A stretch of 64,000 nt of DNA from Acidobacteriaceae bacterium (GTDB lineage: Bacteria > Acidobacteriota > Terriglobia > Terriglobales > Acidobacteriaceae). Under the pieces are notes generated by a model that saw nothing but the letters and a program-made list of their open reading frames with translations, had not been told where the DNA came from and did no database searches. This document shows, piece by piece, positions 7,714 to 14,836 of the stretch; position 1 is the first letter of the stretch, and every line of letters begins with the position of its first letter. Position numbers and translations under genes: made by a program. The stretch lies in contig PLXE01000071.1 in NCBI GenBank assembly GCA_003151335.1, positions 1-64,000 on the forward strand. Direction: 5' to 3'.

Positions 7714-9204
7714 ATGAAACCCTTGTATTCGCTTTCCTCGCCTGGCATCCGCCGGGCAGTGTTTATCTCTGCTCTGGGACTAGCCATCAGCTTTGCCGGT
7801 GCCCTGCCGGCTTCCGCTCAGGGCGTTTTTCGACAGCTCAGTCAAGACAGCTTTACCGATCCGAGCGCTCAGCACATGACCGAAGTGGAACCGGGCGCTT
7901 TTACTTACGGACCCGTGATTGTCACCGCATTTCAGGTCGCCCGCATCTACAGCGGCGGCGGCGACGATATCGGTTGGGCGACCACTCTGAATGGGGGGAT
8001 CACCTGGACCAATGGGGTCTTGCCCGGCCTTACCGTTTACGGTGGTGGCGGCGGAACCAATAGCGCGGCCAGTGACGCGTCGGTCGCTTACGATAAGAAA
8101 CATGGCGTGTGGCTAATCTGCACCCTGCCGATTGCAAGTGGTATAGATGTCGCGGTGAGCCGCTCGACCGACGGCATCCATTGGGGTAACCCGATCTACA
8201 TTTCACGCGACGGCGGTGACGACAAGAACTGGATCATGTGCGATGACACGTCCACCAGCCCCTATTACGGAAATTGCTACGCGGGATGGGACACCCCCCT
8301 GATACAGATGAGCACTTCCAGCGACGGCGGACTGACTTGGGGATCAGCAAAAGCTACGGCGGCGTTCGACTACGGTATCGGGGTGAATCCTGTAGTGCAG
8401 CCCAATGGCACTGTCGTCGTAGGATTTGGTGACTACAACGGCGGCATGTCGGCGTTTACCTCGACCAACGGTGGGCAGAACTGGAACGCCGCAGTAAGCA
8501 TTGCCAACGCTCCCAGCCACGGCGAGGCGGGCGGCCTGCGCAGCGCCGGCCTTCCTTCCACGGCCATCGATGGCGCGGGCAAAGTGTATGTATCGTGGCC
8601 GGACTGCCGCTTCGAAAGCGGTTGCGCTGCCAACGACATCGTGTACAGCAGTTCCACCGACGGGATCCACTGGAGTTCGGTTGTCCGGGTCCCCATCGAT
8701 CCCATCAACAGCGGCGTGGACCATTTCATTCACGGCATGGGGATTGACATCAGGACCTCGGGAACTTCGGCCCATATGGCAATCACCTACTACTACTATC
8801 CGGTTTCGGCTTGTGGGAGCAACTGTCGGCTGTTTGCAGGCTTCACTTTGTCGAATGACGGAGGACAGACGTGGACCGCCGGCCGGCAGCTTTCGGGCCC
8901 CATGCAGTTAAGCTGGCTGCCGGACACCTTCTCCGGCAAAATGGTGGCCGATTACGTGGCGACGGTGTATCCGGCGGGTGGCAGGGCTTTCCCGATCTAT
9001 GCCATCGCCCGCCAGCCGGCGGGTGGCCTTTACCAGCAGGCGATCTACACTGAAGGCTACGGCTTCACCTCGGATGAGATGACGGAGCCGCGGATGAGTT
9101 CGCAAAACGACAAGCCCATACCGGGCGCCAAGTCTGACCATCCGGCGAGAAGGCCGGAGGATCGTGACAACGAAATTCCCGGCAAGACGCCTCCTGTTAG
9201 ATAA
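7714..9204 (+). CDS. Secreted BNR-repeat (sialidase-like fold) protein
   Basis: The 496-residue product has an export signal ending near ASAQG. It contains at least six Asp-box motifs (S/T-x-D/N-x-G-x-x-W): TLNGGITW, STDGIHW, SSDGGLTW, STNGGQNW, a second STDGIHW and SNDGGQTW. These mark a six-bladed sialidase-type beta-propeller. The catalytic Arg triad of true sialidases cannot be confirmed by eye, so exo-alpha-sialidase activity should not be assumed. AAAGAAAGAAGAGAG precedes ATG 7714. The C-terminal ~50 residues are hydrophilic and probably disordered. A strong terminator follows. Confidence 0.75.
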   Translation: MKPLYSLSSPGIRRAVFISALGLAISFAGALPASAQGVFRQLSQDSFTDPSAQHMTEVEPGAFTYGPVIVTAFQVARIYSGGGDDIGWATTLNGGITWTNGVLPGLTVYGGGGGTNSAASDASVAYDKKHGVWLICTLPIASGIDVAVSRSTDGIHWGNPIYISRDGGDDKNWIMCDDTSTSPYYGNCYAGWDTPLIQMSTSSDGGLTWGSAKATAAFDYGIGVNPVVQPNGTVVVGFGDYNGGMSAFTSTNGGQNWNAAVSIANAPSHGEAGGLRSAGLPSTAIDGAGKVYVSWPDCRFESGCAANDIVYSSSTDGIHWSSVVRVPIDPINSGVDHFIHGMGIDIRTSGTSAHMAITYYYYPVSACGSNCRLFAGFTLSNDGGQTWTAGRQLSGPMQLSWLPDTFSGKMVADYVATVYPAGGRAFPIYAIARQPAGGLYQQAIYTEGYGFTSDEMTEPRMSSQNDKPIPGAKSDHPARRPEDRDNEIPGKTPPVR

Positions 9205-9227
9205 CGGTTAAGATGACTTAACTTCAG

Positions 9228-9260
9228 GGCCGCTAGCGCATTCGAGCTGGCGGCCTTTTT
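9228..9260 (+). terminator. Rho-independent terminator after the BNR gene
   Basis: GGCCGCTAGC pairs with GCTGGCGGCC (10 bp, one G-T pair) around an 8-base loop, followed directly by TTTTT. Confidence 0.85.
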
Positions 9261-9542
9261 CGTTGCACCGGACGCGCACCTCGATTTGATGCTTACGGCT
9301 GAATCGGCTAGAATGCCTTTCACCGATCCATCGTCCGTATCAGGTCAGGCTTGCTGTTATCGAAGTTCTGGCGCTGGGCCCCAAGAACAGGGAGACAAGT
9401 CGATGTTCGACCCGCAGTAGTACGCCATCCTTGCGAATCCGCTGACCCTAATCTGCTGACGCGGAGTCCTGTTTCACGCACGAATAACAACGCGCTGTCG
9501 CCGGTCTGACTGCATGGCGTGGCGCCAAGATAGTAGGTCGTC

Positions 9543-10961
9543 ATGGATGTTGTTTCCCCAGCCACGCCCAGTTCGCAGCCCAGCCTGTGGAGCTTGTTGC
9601 GCGAGTCCATTCGCGGTTCGCATCAGGATTTCACCGCGGGCAATCTAAACCGCGCGATTCTTTTGCTCGCCGTGCCCATGGTGCTGGAGATGGCGCTGGA
9701 ATCGCTGTTCGCCGTGGTTGACGTTTTCTGGGTGGCGCACCTGGGAGCCAACGCCGTGGCCACGGTGGGGCTGACAGAATCGCTCCTCAGCCTGGTAATC
9801 GCCGTTGGCCTGGGACTAAGCTTGTCAACCACGGCGATGGTGGCGCGGCGCATCGGGGAGAAGGACCCTGCTGGAGCCGCCGTGGCAGGAGTGCAGGCGA
9901 TCGCGCTGGGGCTGGCGATTTCGCTCGCCATCGGCGCGCCTTGCCTGATTTTTGCGCCTGATCTGCTGCGGCTGATGGGAGCCTCACCCGCGATCGTCGC
10001 CGTGGGCAGCGACTACGCCAGAATTGCGTTGGGCGGAAGCGGGGTCCTGCTGCTGCTGTTTCTGAACAACGCCATCTTTCGCGGCACCGGTGACGCGGCG
10101 ATCGCTATGCGGATCTTGTGGGTGTCCAACATCATCAACCTGGTCCTCGATCCCTGTTTCATCTTCGGCTTGGGACCGTTTCCGCGGTTGGGTGTCACGG
10201 GCGCGGCAGTCGCAACCCTTACCGGCCGAAGCATCGGACTGGGGTACCAGTTCTATCGCCTGCTGCGCGGCACCGAGCGCATCCGTATTCTTCGCCGCCA
10301 GCTTCGCATCAACGTCCACGTTCTTCTGCGTCTGGCCCGCGTGTCGGTTACCGGCGTGCTGCAATTTGCCATTGCACACACCAGTTGGATTGGGCTGGTG
10401 CGTATCGTGAGCATGTTTGGCGCGGCCGCGCTGGCCGGATACACGATAGCCATCCGCATCGTGATCTTTGCCATTCTGCCGGCCTGGGGATTGAGCAATG
10501 CCGCCGCCACTCTGGTGGGTCAGAACCTGGGAGCCGGGCAGCCGGAGCGCGCCGAGCAATCGGTGTGGCGGACCGGAATCTACAACATGGTGTTCCTGGG
10601 CAGCGTGGGAGTGCTGTTCATCCTCTTCGCGGAGCCGTTGATACGGTTGTTCAGCCATGATCCCGCCGTGGTGCCGCTGGGCGCGGCCTGCTTGCGCATC
10701 GTCAGCTACGGCAACATCGGTTATGCCTATGGCATGGTGATGCTGCAAGCCTTCAACGGGGCCGGTGACACGGTGACTCCAACGTATGTGTATTTGTTCG
10801 GCTTCTGGCTGCTGGAAATTCCGCTGGCTTATTGGCTGGCAATTCCGGCGCACCTGCGTTCGAATGGGGTGTTCGTCGCCATCGTGATCGCGGAGACGGC
10901 CATCGCAGCTGCCAGCGCCGTTTTGTTCAAGCGCGGTCGCTGGAAGCGGCAGCAGATTTGA
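9543..10961 (+). CDS. MATE family efflux transporter
   Basis: The product has 472 residues and about 12 transmembrane helices in two similar halves. MATE signatures include LAVPMVLEMALESLFAVVDVFWVAHLG in the first helices, NNAIFRGTGDA in the middle and MLQAFNGAGDTVTPT near the end. MATE proteins export drugs or metabolites in exchange for Na+ or H+. ATG 9543 was chosen because it gives the usual cytoplasmic N-terminus before the first helix. The TolC-family gene 270 bases downstream is a separate system and has its own leader, although both act in efflux. Confidence 0.92.
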   Translation: MDVVSPATPSSQPSLWSLLRESIRGSHQDFTAGNLNRAILLLAVPMVLEMALESLFAVVDVFWVAHLGANAVATVGLTESLLSLVIAVGLGLSLSTTAMVARRIGEKDPAGAAVAGVQAIALGLAISLAIGAPCLIFAPDLLRLMGASPAIVAVGSDYARIALGGSGVLLLLFLNNAIFRGTGDAAIAMRILWVSNIINLVLDPCFIFGLGPFPRLGVTGAAVATLTGRSIGLGYQFYRLLRGTERIRILRRQLRINVHVLLRLARVSVTGVLQFAIAHTSWIGLVRIVSMFGAAALAGYTIAIRIVIFAILPAWGLSNAAATLVGQNLGAGQPERAEQSVWRTGIYNMVFLGSVGVLFILFAEPLIRLFSHDPAVVPLGAACLRIVSYGNIGYAYGMVMLQAFNGAGDTVTPTYVYLFGFWLLEIPLAYWLAIPAHLRSNGVFVAIVIAETAIAAASAVLFKRGRWKRQQI

Positions 10962-11192
10962 GTGCCGCGGCGCCGCTTTCGAAGCAGCGGGCGTCTATGC
11001 CCATAAGCAAACGCGTTTCATCATTCTTTTGCGGTTGACATTCGTGACATGAATGAGTCCATGTACGTCGGGCTTGCCCGCCGGTTGCGTCTTCCTGTCG
11101 AAACGGGCGGCTTGTTCGCCTCAACCTGAACCTTTGGGCACTTTGGTGCGTATTACACTGAGGCCACAGCAATTCATAACCGCGGGAGACAC

Positions 11193-11214
11193 AAACCGGC
11201 GCGAATGCCGGTTT
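11193..11214 (+). promoter_or_regulatory. Perfect 8-bp hairpin in the leader of the TolC-family gene
   Basis: AAACCGGC and GCCGGTTT flank a 6-base loop just upstream of the ribosome site AGGAGATAAGGA. There is no T-run, so it is not a terminator. It could influence translation initiation or be a repressor-binding palindrome. Confidence 0.4.
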
Positions 11215-11228
11215 CAGGAGATAAGGAA

Positions 11229-13439
11229 ATGTTGGTTGCCAGATTGGTTGAAGGCGCGGTCCGAAGGACGGTCGCGCTGGGGATCGTGGGTCTGCTTGTA
11301 ACAGCGAGTTATGCCCAAAATGCAACTCCACAAAGCGCCCATACCAGCATGCCACCGCTAACGCCGCTGGCGCAGGCTCCGGCGCCGCAGCACAATGCTC
11401 ATTTGTATTCTGACCAGGACTACTCGAAGCCAAAATCTCCATTCCCAGGTGTGCTCGCACCCTACACCTCGCGCAGCGTACCGGCGGCGAACCTGAGCAA
11501 CTCCGCGCGGACCGATCAGCTGTTCCGCGACGGCAAAATGTACTTGTCCATCAACGATGCGGTGGCGATGGCGCTGGAAAATAACCTTGATATCGTCCTA
11601 CAGCGCTACAACCTCTCCATTGCCGACACCGATCTGCTGCGCACCAAATCGGGCGCAGTTGCCCTGGGGGTTAACGCCAACGTGGTGCAGGGCACCCCGG
11701 GAGGGGCCACCGGCGCTACCTCGGTTGGAGGAACCGGCACCTCCGCAACCGGGGCAACGGGCACCGGCGCGGGCGGCACGCAATTGGGTACTGGCGGGGC
11801 CGGGGCCGGCGCTCTTGGCATCGTGACCTCCACCCTCGGGGCTGGCCCTCCGATTGACAGCTTCGACCCGACCCTCACGGGAAATATTCAAGGCGAGCGC
11901 GCCACCACGCCGCAGTCCAACATTGTCTTCACGGGAACGCCCACCCTGGTGCAAAACACCAACCTCTACGACTTCGGTTACACCCAGGGGTTTTCGACAG
12001 GTACCTTGATGACAGTTGGGTTCAACAACAACCGCATCACCACCAACTCGCTCTTCAGCCTGCTTTCGCCGGCGTTGAACCCAAGCTTCCGTTTCCAATT
12101 GCGACAGCACCTGCTGCAAGGCTTCGGGTTCGATCCCAACTTGCGCTACATCCGCATCGCCCGCAACAATCGCGAGATCGAGGACGTGGTGTTTCGCCAG
12201 CAGATTATGCAAACCGTTTCGCAGGTTGAAAATATCTACTGGGACCTGGTGACCGCCTATGAAGCGGTGAAGGTGAACGAGCGCGCGCTGCAACTGGCGG
12301 AGAAAACGCTCTCCGACGATCAGGAGCAGATCAGGATTGGCACGCTGGCACCCATTACCTTGCTTCAGGCCCAAAGCGGGGTTGCCACGGCGAGGCAAAA
12401 CCTGATCGGTTCGCAATCCAATCTTCAGCTTGAGCAACTCCTGATGAAGAACGCCATTACCAAGAACATGGGAGATCCCATCCTGGCGGTGGCGCCGGTC
12501 ATTCCCACCGACACCCTGCGATTCAACGAGCAGTACGAGGTCCGTCCGGTCGAAGACCTGATTCAGGAAGCCTTGCAGGCGCGTCCCGAAATCGCGGTGG
12601 CGCGCATCAACCTGACCAATCTCGAGATCTCGCGTAAGTCGCTGCAAAACGCGCTGCGGCCGACGCTGGACGTGTACGCGTTCTATGGCGCCTCGGGCCT
12701 GGCGGGCGACCAGAATCCCGCCTTTCCAGACTGTAGCTCGGGGGGAATTCCAGGGCAAAATTGCCTGCCTCCCGGGACGATTCCCAGAAGCGGCTACCCC
12801 AACGCTTTTCACGATCTCTTTAACAGTTCAGCACCCGACAAAGGAGTCGGAGTGAACCTCAACATTCCTCTGCGCAACCGCGCCGCGCAGTCCGAACAGG
12901 TGCGGTCGCAGTTGGAATACCGTCAGTCGCAGGTTGCCCTGCAGCAAACCGAGAACCAGATATCGTTGCAGGTGCGCAATGCGCAATTTACCATGCAGCA
13001 GAACTATGCCGCCCTGCAGGCGGCGATCGCAGCCCGCGACTATGCCAATGAGAGCCTGGCGGCGGAGCAGAAGAAGTTCGGCTATGGGGCTTCCACCCCT
13101 ACTCTCGTATTGCAGGCCTCCAGCAGCCTGACCCAGTCCGAATCCAATGTTCTCAACGCTGCTGCCAATTACGAGAAGTCGAAAGTACAGCTGGATCTGT
13201 ACACGGCGGAAACCCTGTCTAAGCTGGGTATTGATATGTCGGATGCGGAAGCGGGCCAGGTGAAGCATGCGCCGGCGGTGAAGGGTGTTGTTCCGGCCAA
13301 TGTGCAAGAGTTGACTTCGCCGACGCCGCCCTACGTGGCGCCTCCGGGAACGGGCGCGACCCCGGCTCCGCCTGGCGCGCCGCCGCAGGGAACCACGCCA
13401 CCTCCGCCCAGCCCGGGGGAGGCCGAGCCTCATCGTTAA
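11229..13439 (+). CDS. TolC-family outer-membrane efflux protein
   Basis: I chose ATG 11229 because AGGAGATAAGGA precedes it and an export signal follows at once; an in-frame ATG at 11205 is weaker. The product (736 residues) is longer than E. coli TolC (about 490). It has two long alpha-helical/barrel repeats of the OEP family, for example VFRQQIMQTVSQVENIYWDLV and GVGVNLNIPLRNRAAQSEQVRSQLEYRQSQ. The extra length comes from a Gly/Thr/Ala-rich low-complexity insert near residues 155-200 and a Pro-rich C-terminal tail. No inner-membrane pump gene is adjacent, so the partner is unknown. Confidence 0.88.
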   Translation: MLVARLVEGAVRRTVALGIVGLLVTASYAQNATPQSAHTSMPPLTPLAQAPAPQHNAHLYSDQDYSKPKSPFPGVLAPYTSRSVPAANLSNSARTDQLFRDGKMYLSINDAVAMALENNLDIVLQRYNLSIADTDLLRTKSGAVALGVNANVVQGTPGGATGATSVGGTGTSATGATGTGAGGTQLGTGGAGAGALGIVTSTLGAGPPIDSFDPTLTGNIQGERATTPQSNIVFTGTPTLVQNTNLYDFGYTQGFSTGTLMTVGFNNNRITTNSLFSLLSPALNPSFRFQLRQHLLQGFGFDPNLRYIRIARNNREIEDVVFRQQIMQTVSQVENIYWDLVTAYEAVKVNERALQLAEKTLSDDQEQIRIGTLAPITLLQAQSGVATARQNLIGSQSNLQLEQLLMKNAITKNMGDPILAVAPVIPTDTLRFNEQYEVRPVEDLIQEALQARPEIAVARINLTNLEISRKSLQNALRPTLDVYAFYGASGLAGDQNPAFPDCSSGGIPGQNCLPPGTIPRSGYPNAFHDLFNSSAPDKGVGVNLNIPLRNRAAQSEQVRSQLEYRQSQVALQQTENQISLQVRNAQFTMQQNYAALQAAIAARDYANESLAAEQKKFGYGASTPTLVLQASSSLTQSESNVLNAAANYEKSKVQLDLYTAETLSKLGIDMSDAEAGQVKHAPAVKGVVPANVQELTSPTPPYVAPPGTGATPAPPGAPPQGTTPPPPSPGEAEPHR

Positions 13440-13446
13440 CCTCTGC

Positions 13447-13498
13447 GGTGGAAGCCCCCTGCTTCTTCTTCCCCCGCATAAATGCGGGGGCTTCCACC
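13447..13498. repeat. Overlapping inverted repeats downstream of the TolC-family gene
   Basis: GGTGGAAGCCCCC (13447-13459) and GGGGGCTTCCACC (13486-13498) are a perfect 13-bp inverted pair. The GGGGG block also pairs with the nearer CCCCCGCAT (13471-13479) to form a 9-bp hairpin. The two structures exclude each other. No T-run follows, so terminator function is uncertain. Confidence 0.5.
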
Positions 13499-13515
13499 AC
13501 TGCTCCAGAAAGCCG

Positions 13516-13544
13516 AAAGCCGGAGCTGGTTGGCTCCGGCTTTT
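13516..13544 (-). terminator. Terminator of the first PEP-CTERM gene
   Basis: AAAGCCGGAGC and GCTCCGGCTTTT pair with a 6-base loop. Read on the minus strand the loop is CAACCA, identical to the loop of the terminator after the second PEP-CTERM gene. It lies 22 bases past the stop and could work in both directions. Confidence 0.65.
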
Positions 13545-13565
13545 CGATGTGAACTGCAAGGAGGA

Positions 13566-14273
13566 TTAACGGTTCAGTTTGCGGCGAATCACTCCGAATG
13601 CCCCAACTACCCCAGTGCCGAGCAGCAACAGGGAGCTGGGCTCGGGAGTGCCGGGGCCCGCTGTGCCTTGGATATCGAAGGCCCCAAGCGGGTTCCCCGT
13701 GCCATTGCTGTTCCAGACGCAACCGGTCCCGCCACCGTCCTGGCATCCGCTGGTGGCATATAGATCCAGACCGTTTACGCCCTGGCTGTTCCAGTTCCAT
13801 GCTTCCCAAGTGGTACTGGAGCCACTCATCGGACCGAGGAGCATGAAATACGACTGTCCGCCGGTCAGCGTGACTCCACTAATGCCAGTGACGGTAACCA
13901 GGCCGCAGCAGCCTCCGAAAGTTTGGCTGCTCGACAGGTTACCCCAATAGGCGCCACCCACCTCGGTTCCCGGGAGACCAGCGTTGTCGGTCCAAATGCT
14001 GGCGAAGAACGAGTTGGTGCCCGTCACGTATCCTACGCCGAGGTCAAAGGACGTGACGCTGAAGTTGCCACTGCCACCAACCGTAAAAAGGTTGGCACCG
14101 GTAAAGCTAGTGCCAACGAATCCGCTTCCGGAGATCGTCCACCCGGTCCCGCCTTGGTAGACGTTCCCCGGGGGGCCGAGATCGCTGAAGAGTGTATCCG
14201 CCATCGCTGGAAGACTGCTCACGCAGAGGGCGAGAGTCAACAAGCATAACGACCATCCAAGTTTTTTGTTCAA
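13566..14273 (-). CDS. PEP-CTERM sorting domain protein (copy 1)
   Basis: The 235-residue secreted protein starts at TTG 14273, with GGAGGA 6 bases upstream. The paralogue at 55154 has the same start arrangement. The export signal MNKKLGWSLCLLTLALCVSSLPAMA is followed by a Gly/Ser/Thr-rich beta-type region. It ends with TPEPSSLLLLGTGVVGAFGVIRRKLNR, a canonical PEP-CTERM tail (PEP, hydrophobic helix, Arg cluster) that exosortase systems process. The tail, the signal and much of the body match the second copy. Surface or exopolysaccharide-linked localisation is expected; the function is unknown. No exosortase gene is in this window. Confidence 0.85.
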   Translation of the reverse strand: MNKKLGWSLCLLTLALCVSSLPAMADTLFSDLGPPGNVYQGGTGWTISGSGFVGTSFTGANLFTVGGSGNFSVTSFDLGVGYVTGTNSFFASIWTDNAGLPGTEVGGAYWGNLSSSQTFGGCCGLVTVTGISGVTLTGGQSYFMLLGPMSGSSTTWEAWNWNSQGVNGLDLYATSGCQDGGGTGCVWNSNGTGNPLGAFDIQGTAGPGTPEPSSLLLLGTGVVGAFGVIRRKLNR

Positions 14274-14280
14274 GTTTGTT

Positions 14281-14445
14281 CCTCCGTTCAGAGTCATGAC
14301 TCGCGAGGTTGAAGCTTTAACTCAAACGCTTACGGTGTTTACGGGTCCCGTGGCCGCGCCTAAAGCAGTTGAAGACGCACCCACCTTTGCAAAGGTGGGT
14401 CTGTTCAGGGCCTTTAGCCGGATGGACAAACCCAACCAACTAAAG
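14281..14445 (-). promoter_or_regulatory. Conserved 5' leader of PEP-CTERM copy 1
   Basis: The block just before the gene aligns with the leader of copy 2: both have AACACCG(T/C)AAG, then GAGT, AAAG.TTCAA, CTCGCGA.TCA and GACTCT before GGAGG. A perfect CCCACCTTT/AAAGGTGGG hairpin (14381-14400) lies further upstream. A GCGTCTT word is also shared. The conservation outside the coding region suggests an RNA control element. Confidence 0.55.
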
Positions 14446-14466
14446 TGTTGCAATTTTGCTTCCGCT
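14446..14466 (-). promoter_or_regulatory. Putative sigma-54-type promoter of PEP-CTERM copy 1
   Basis: On the minus strand the site reads AGCGGAAGCAAAATTGCAAC then A. It has GG, a 10-base gap and GC, with TTGCA around the -12 position. Copy 2 has the same site with 4 differences in 21 bases. PEP-CTERM genes in other bacteria are known to be sigma-54 dependent through PrsR, which supports the reading. Confidence 0.5.
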
Positions 14467-14836
14467 GCAAACTATTGAAAAAATAAGAGATTGGCTAGCG
14501 GCAGGTGCAACAGATTGCACCAGAGTGCCGGATTACTTCCCACTCCAGGGAGCAGGTACACCGTCGGTCAGAATTCTTCACGTCCCCAAGCCTGCGCGCG
14601 AGCAACACAAGAACCGGGATGGCGGAAAACTACCGCACGGGGTTCATCTGGGAGCATTTCATGAAGAACCACGAAGCGCGGCAGGCTATGAAGTTGGTGG
14701 GATTCCGCCCGTCAGCCCCAGCCGCGACAGGCAAATAGAGCAGTGGCGGCGCACCAAGGATGTGCCAGCAGGAAACGAAACCGCTTCAGTTCCCGCTGGC
14801 ATACTGGTGATGCTTTGTCGCCCCCGACGCCAATAG
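14467..14836. other. Gene-free stretch between the PEP-CTERM promoter and the Ig-repeat lipoprotein gene
   Basis: I see no convincing gene. Short open frames have no family resemblance or ribosome site. The region could hold an activator site for the promoter at 14446-14466, but no clear palindrome was found. Confidence 0.4.

Noticed and set aside
7714-9204. Calling the BNR protein an active sialidase
   Set aside because: Asp boxes show the fold only; the catalytic Arg triad, Tyr and Glu could not be placed.
14281-14445. Cyclic-di-GMP (GEMM) riboswitch in the PEP-CTERM leader
   Set aside because: The conserved GEMM core words and the two-helix layout are not found; only conservation between the two leaders is supported.
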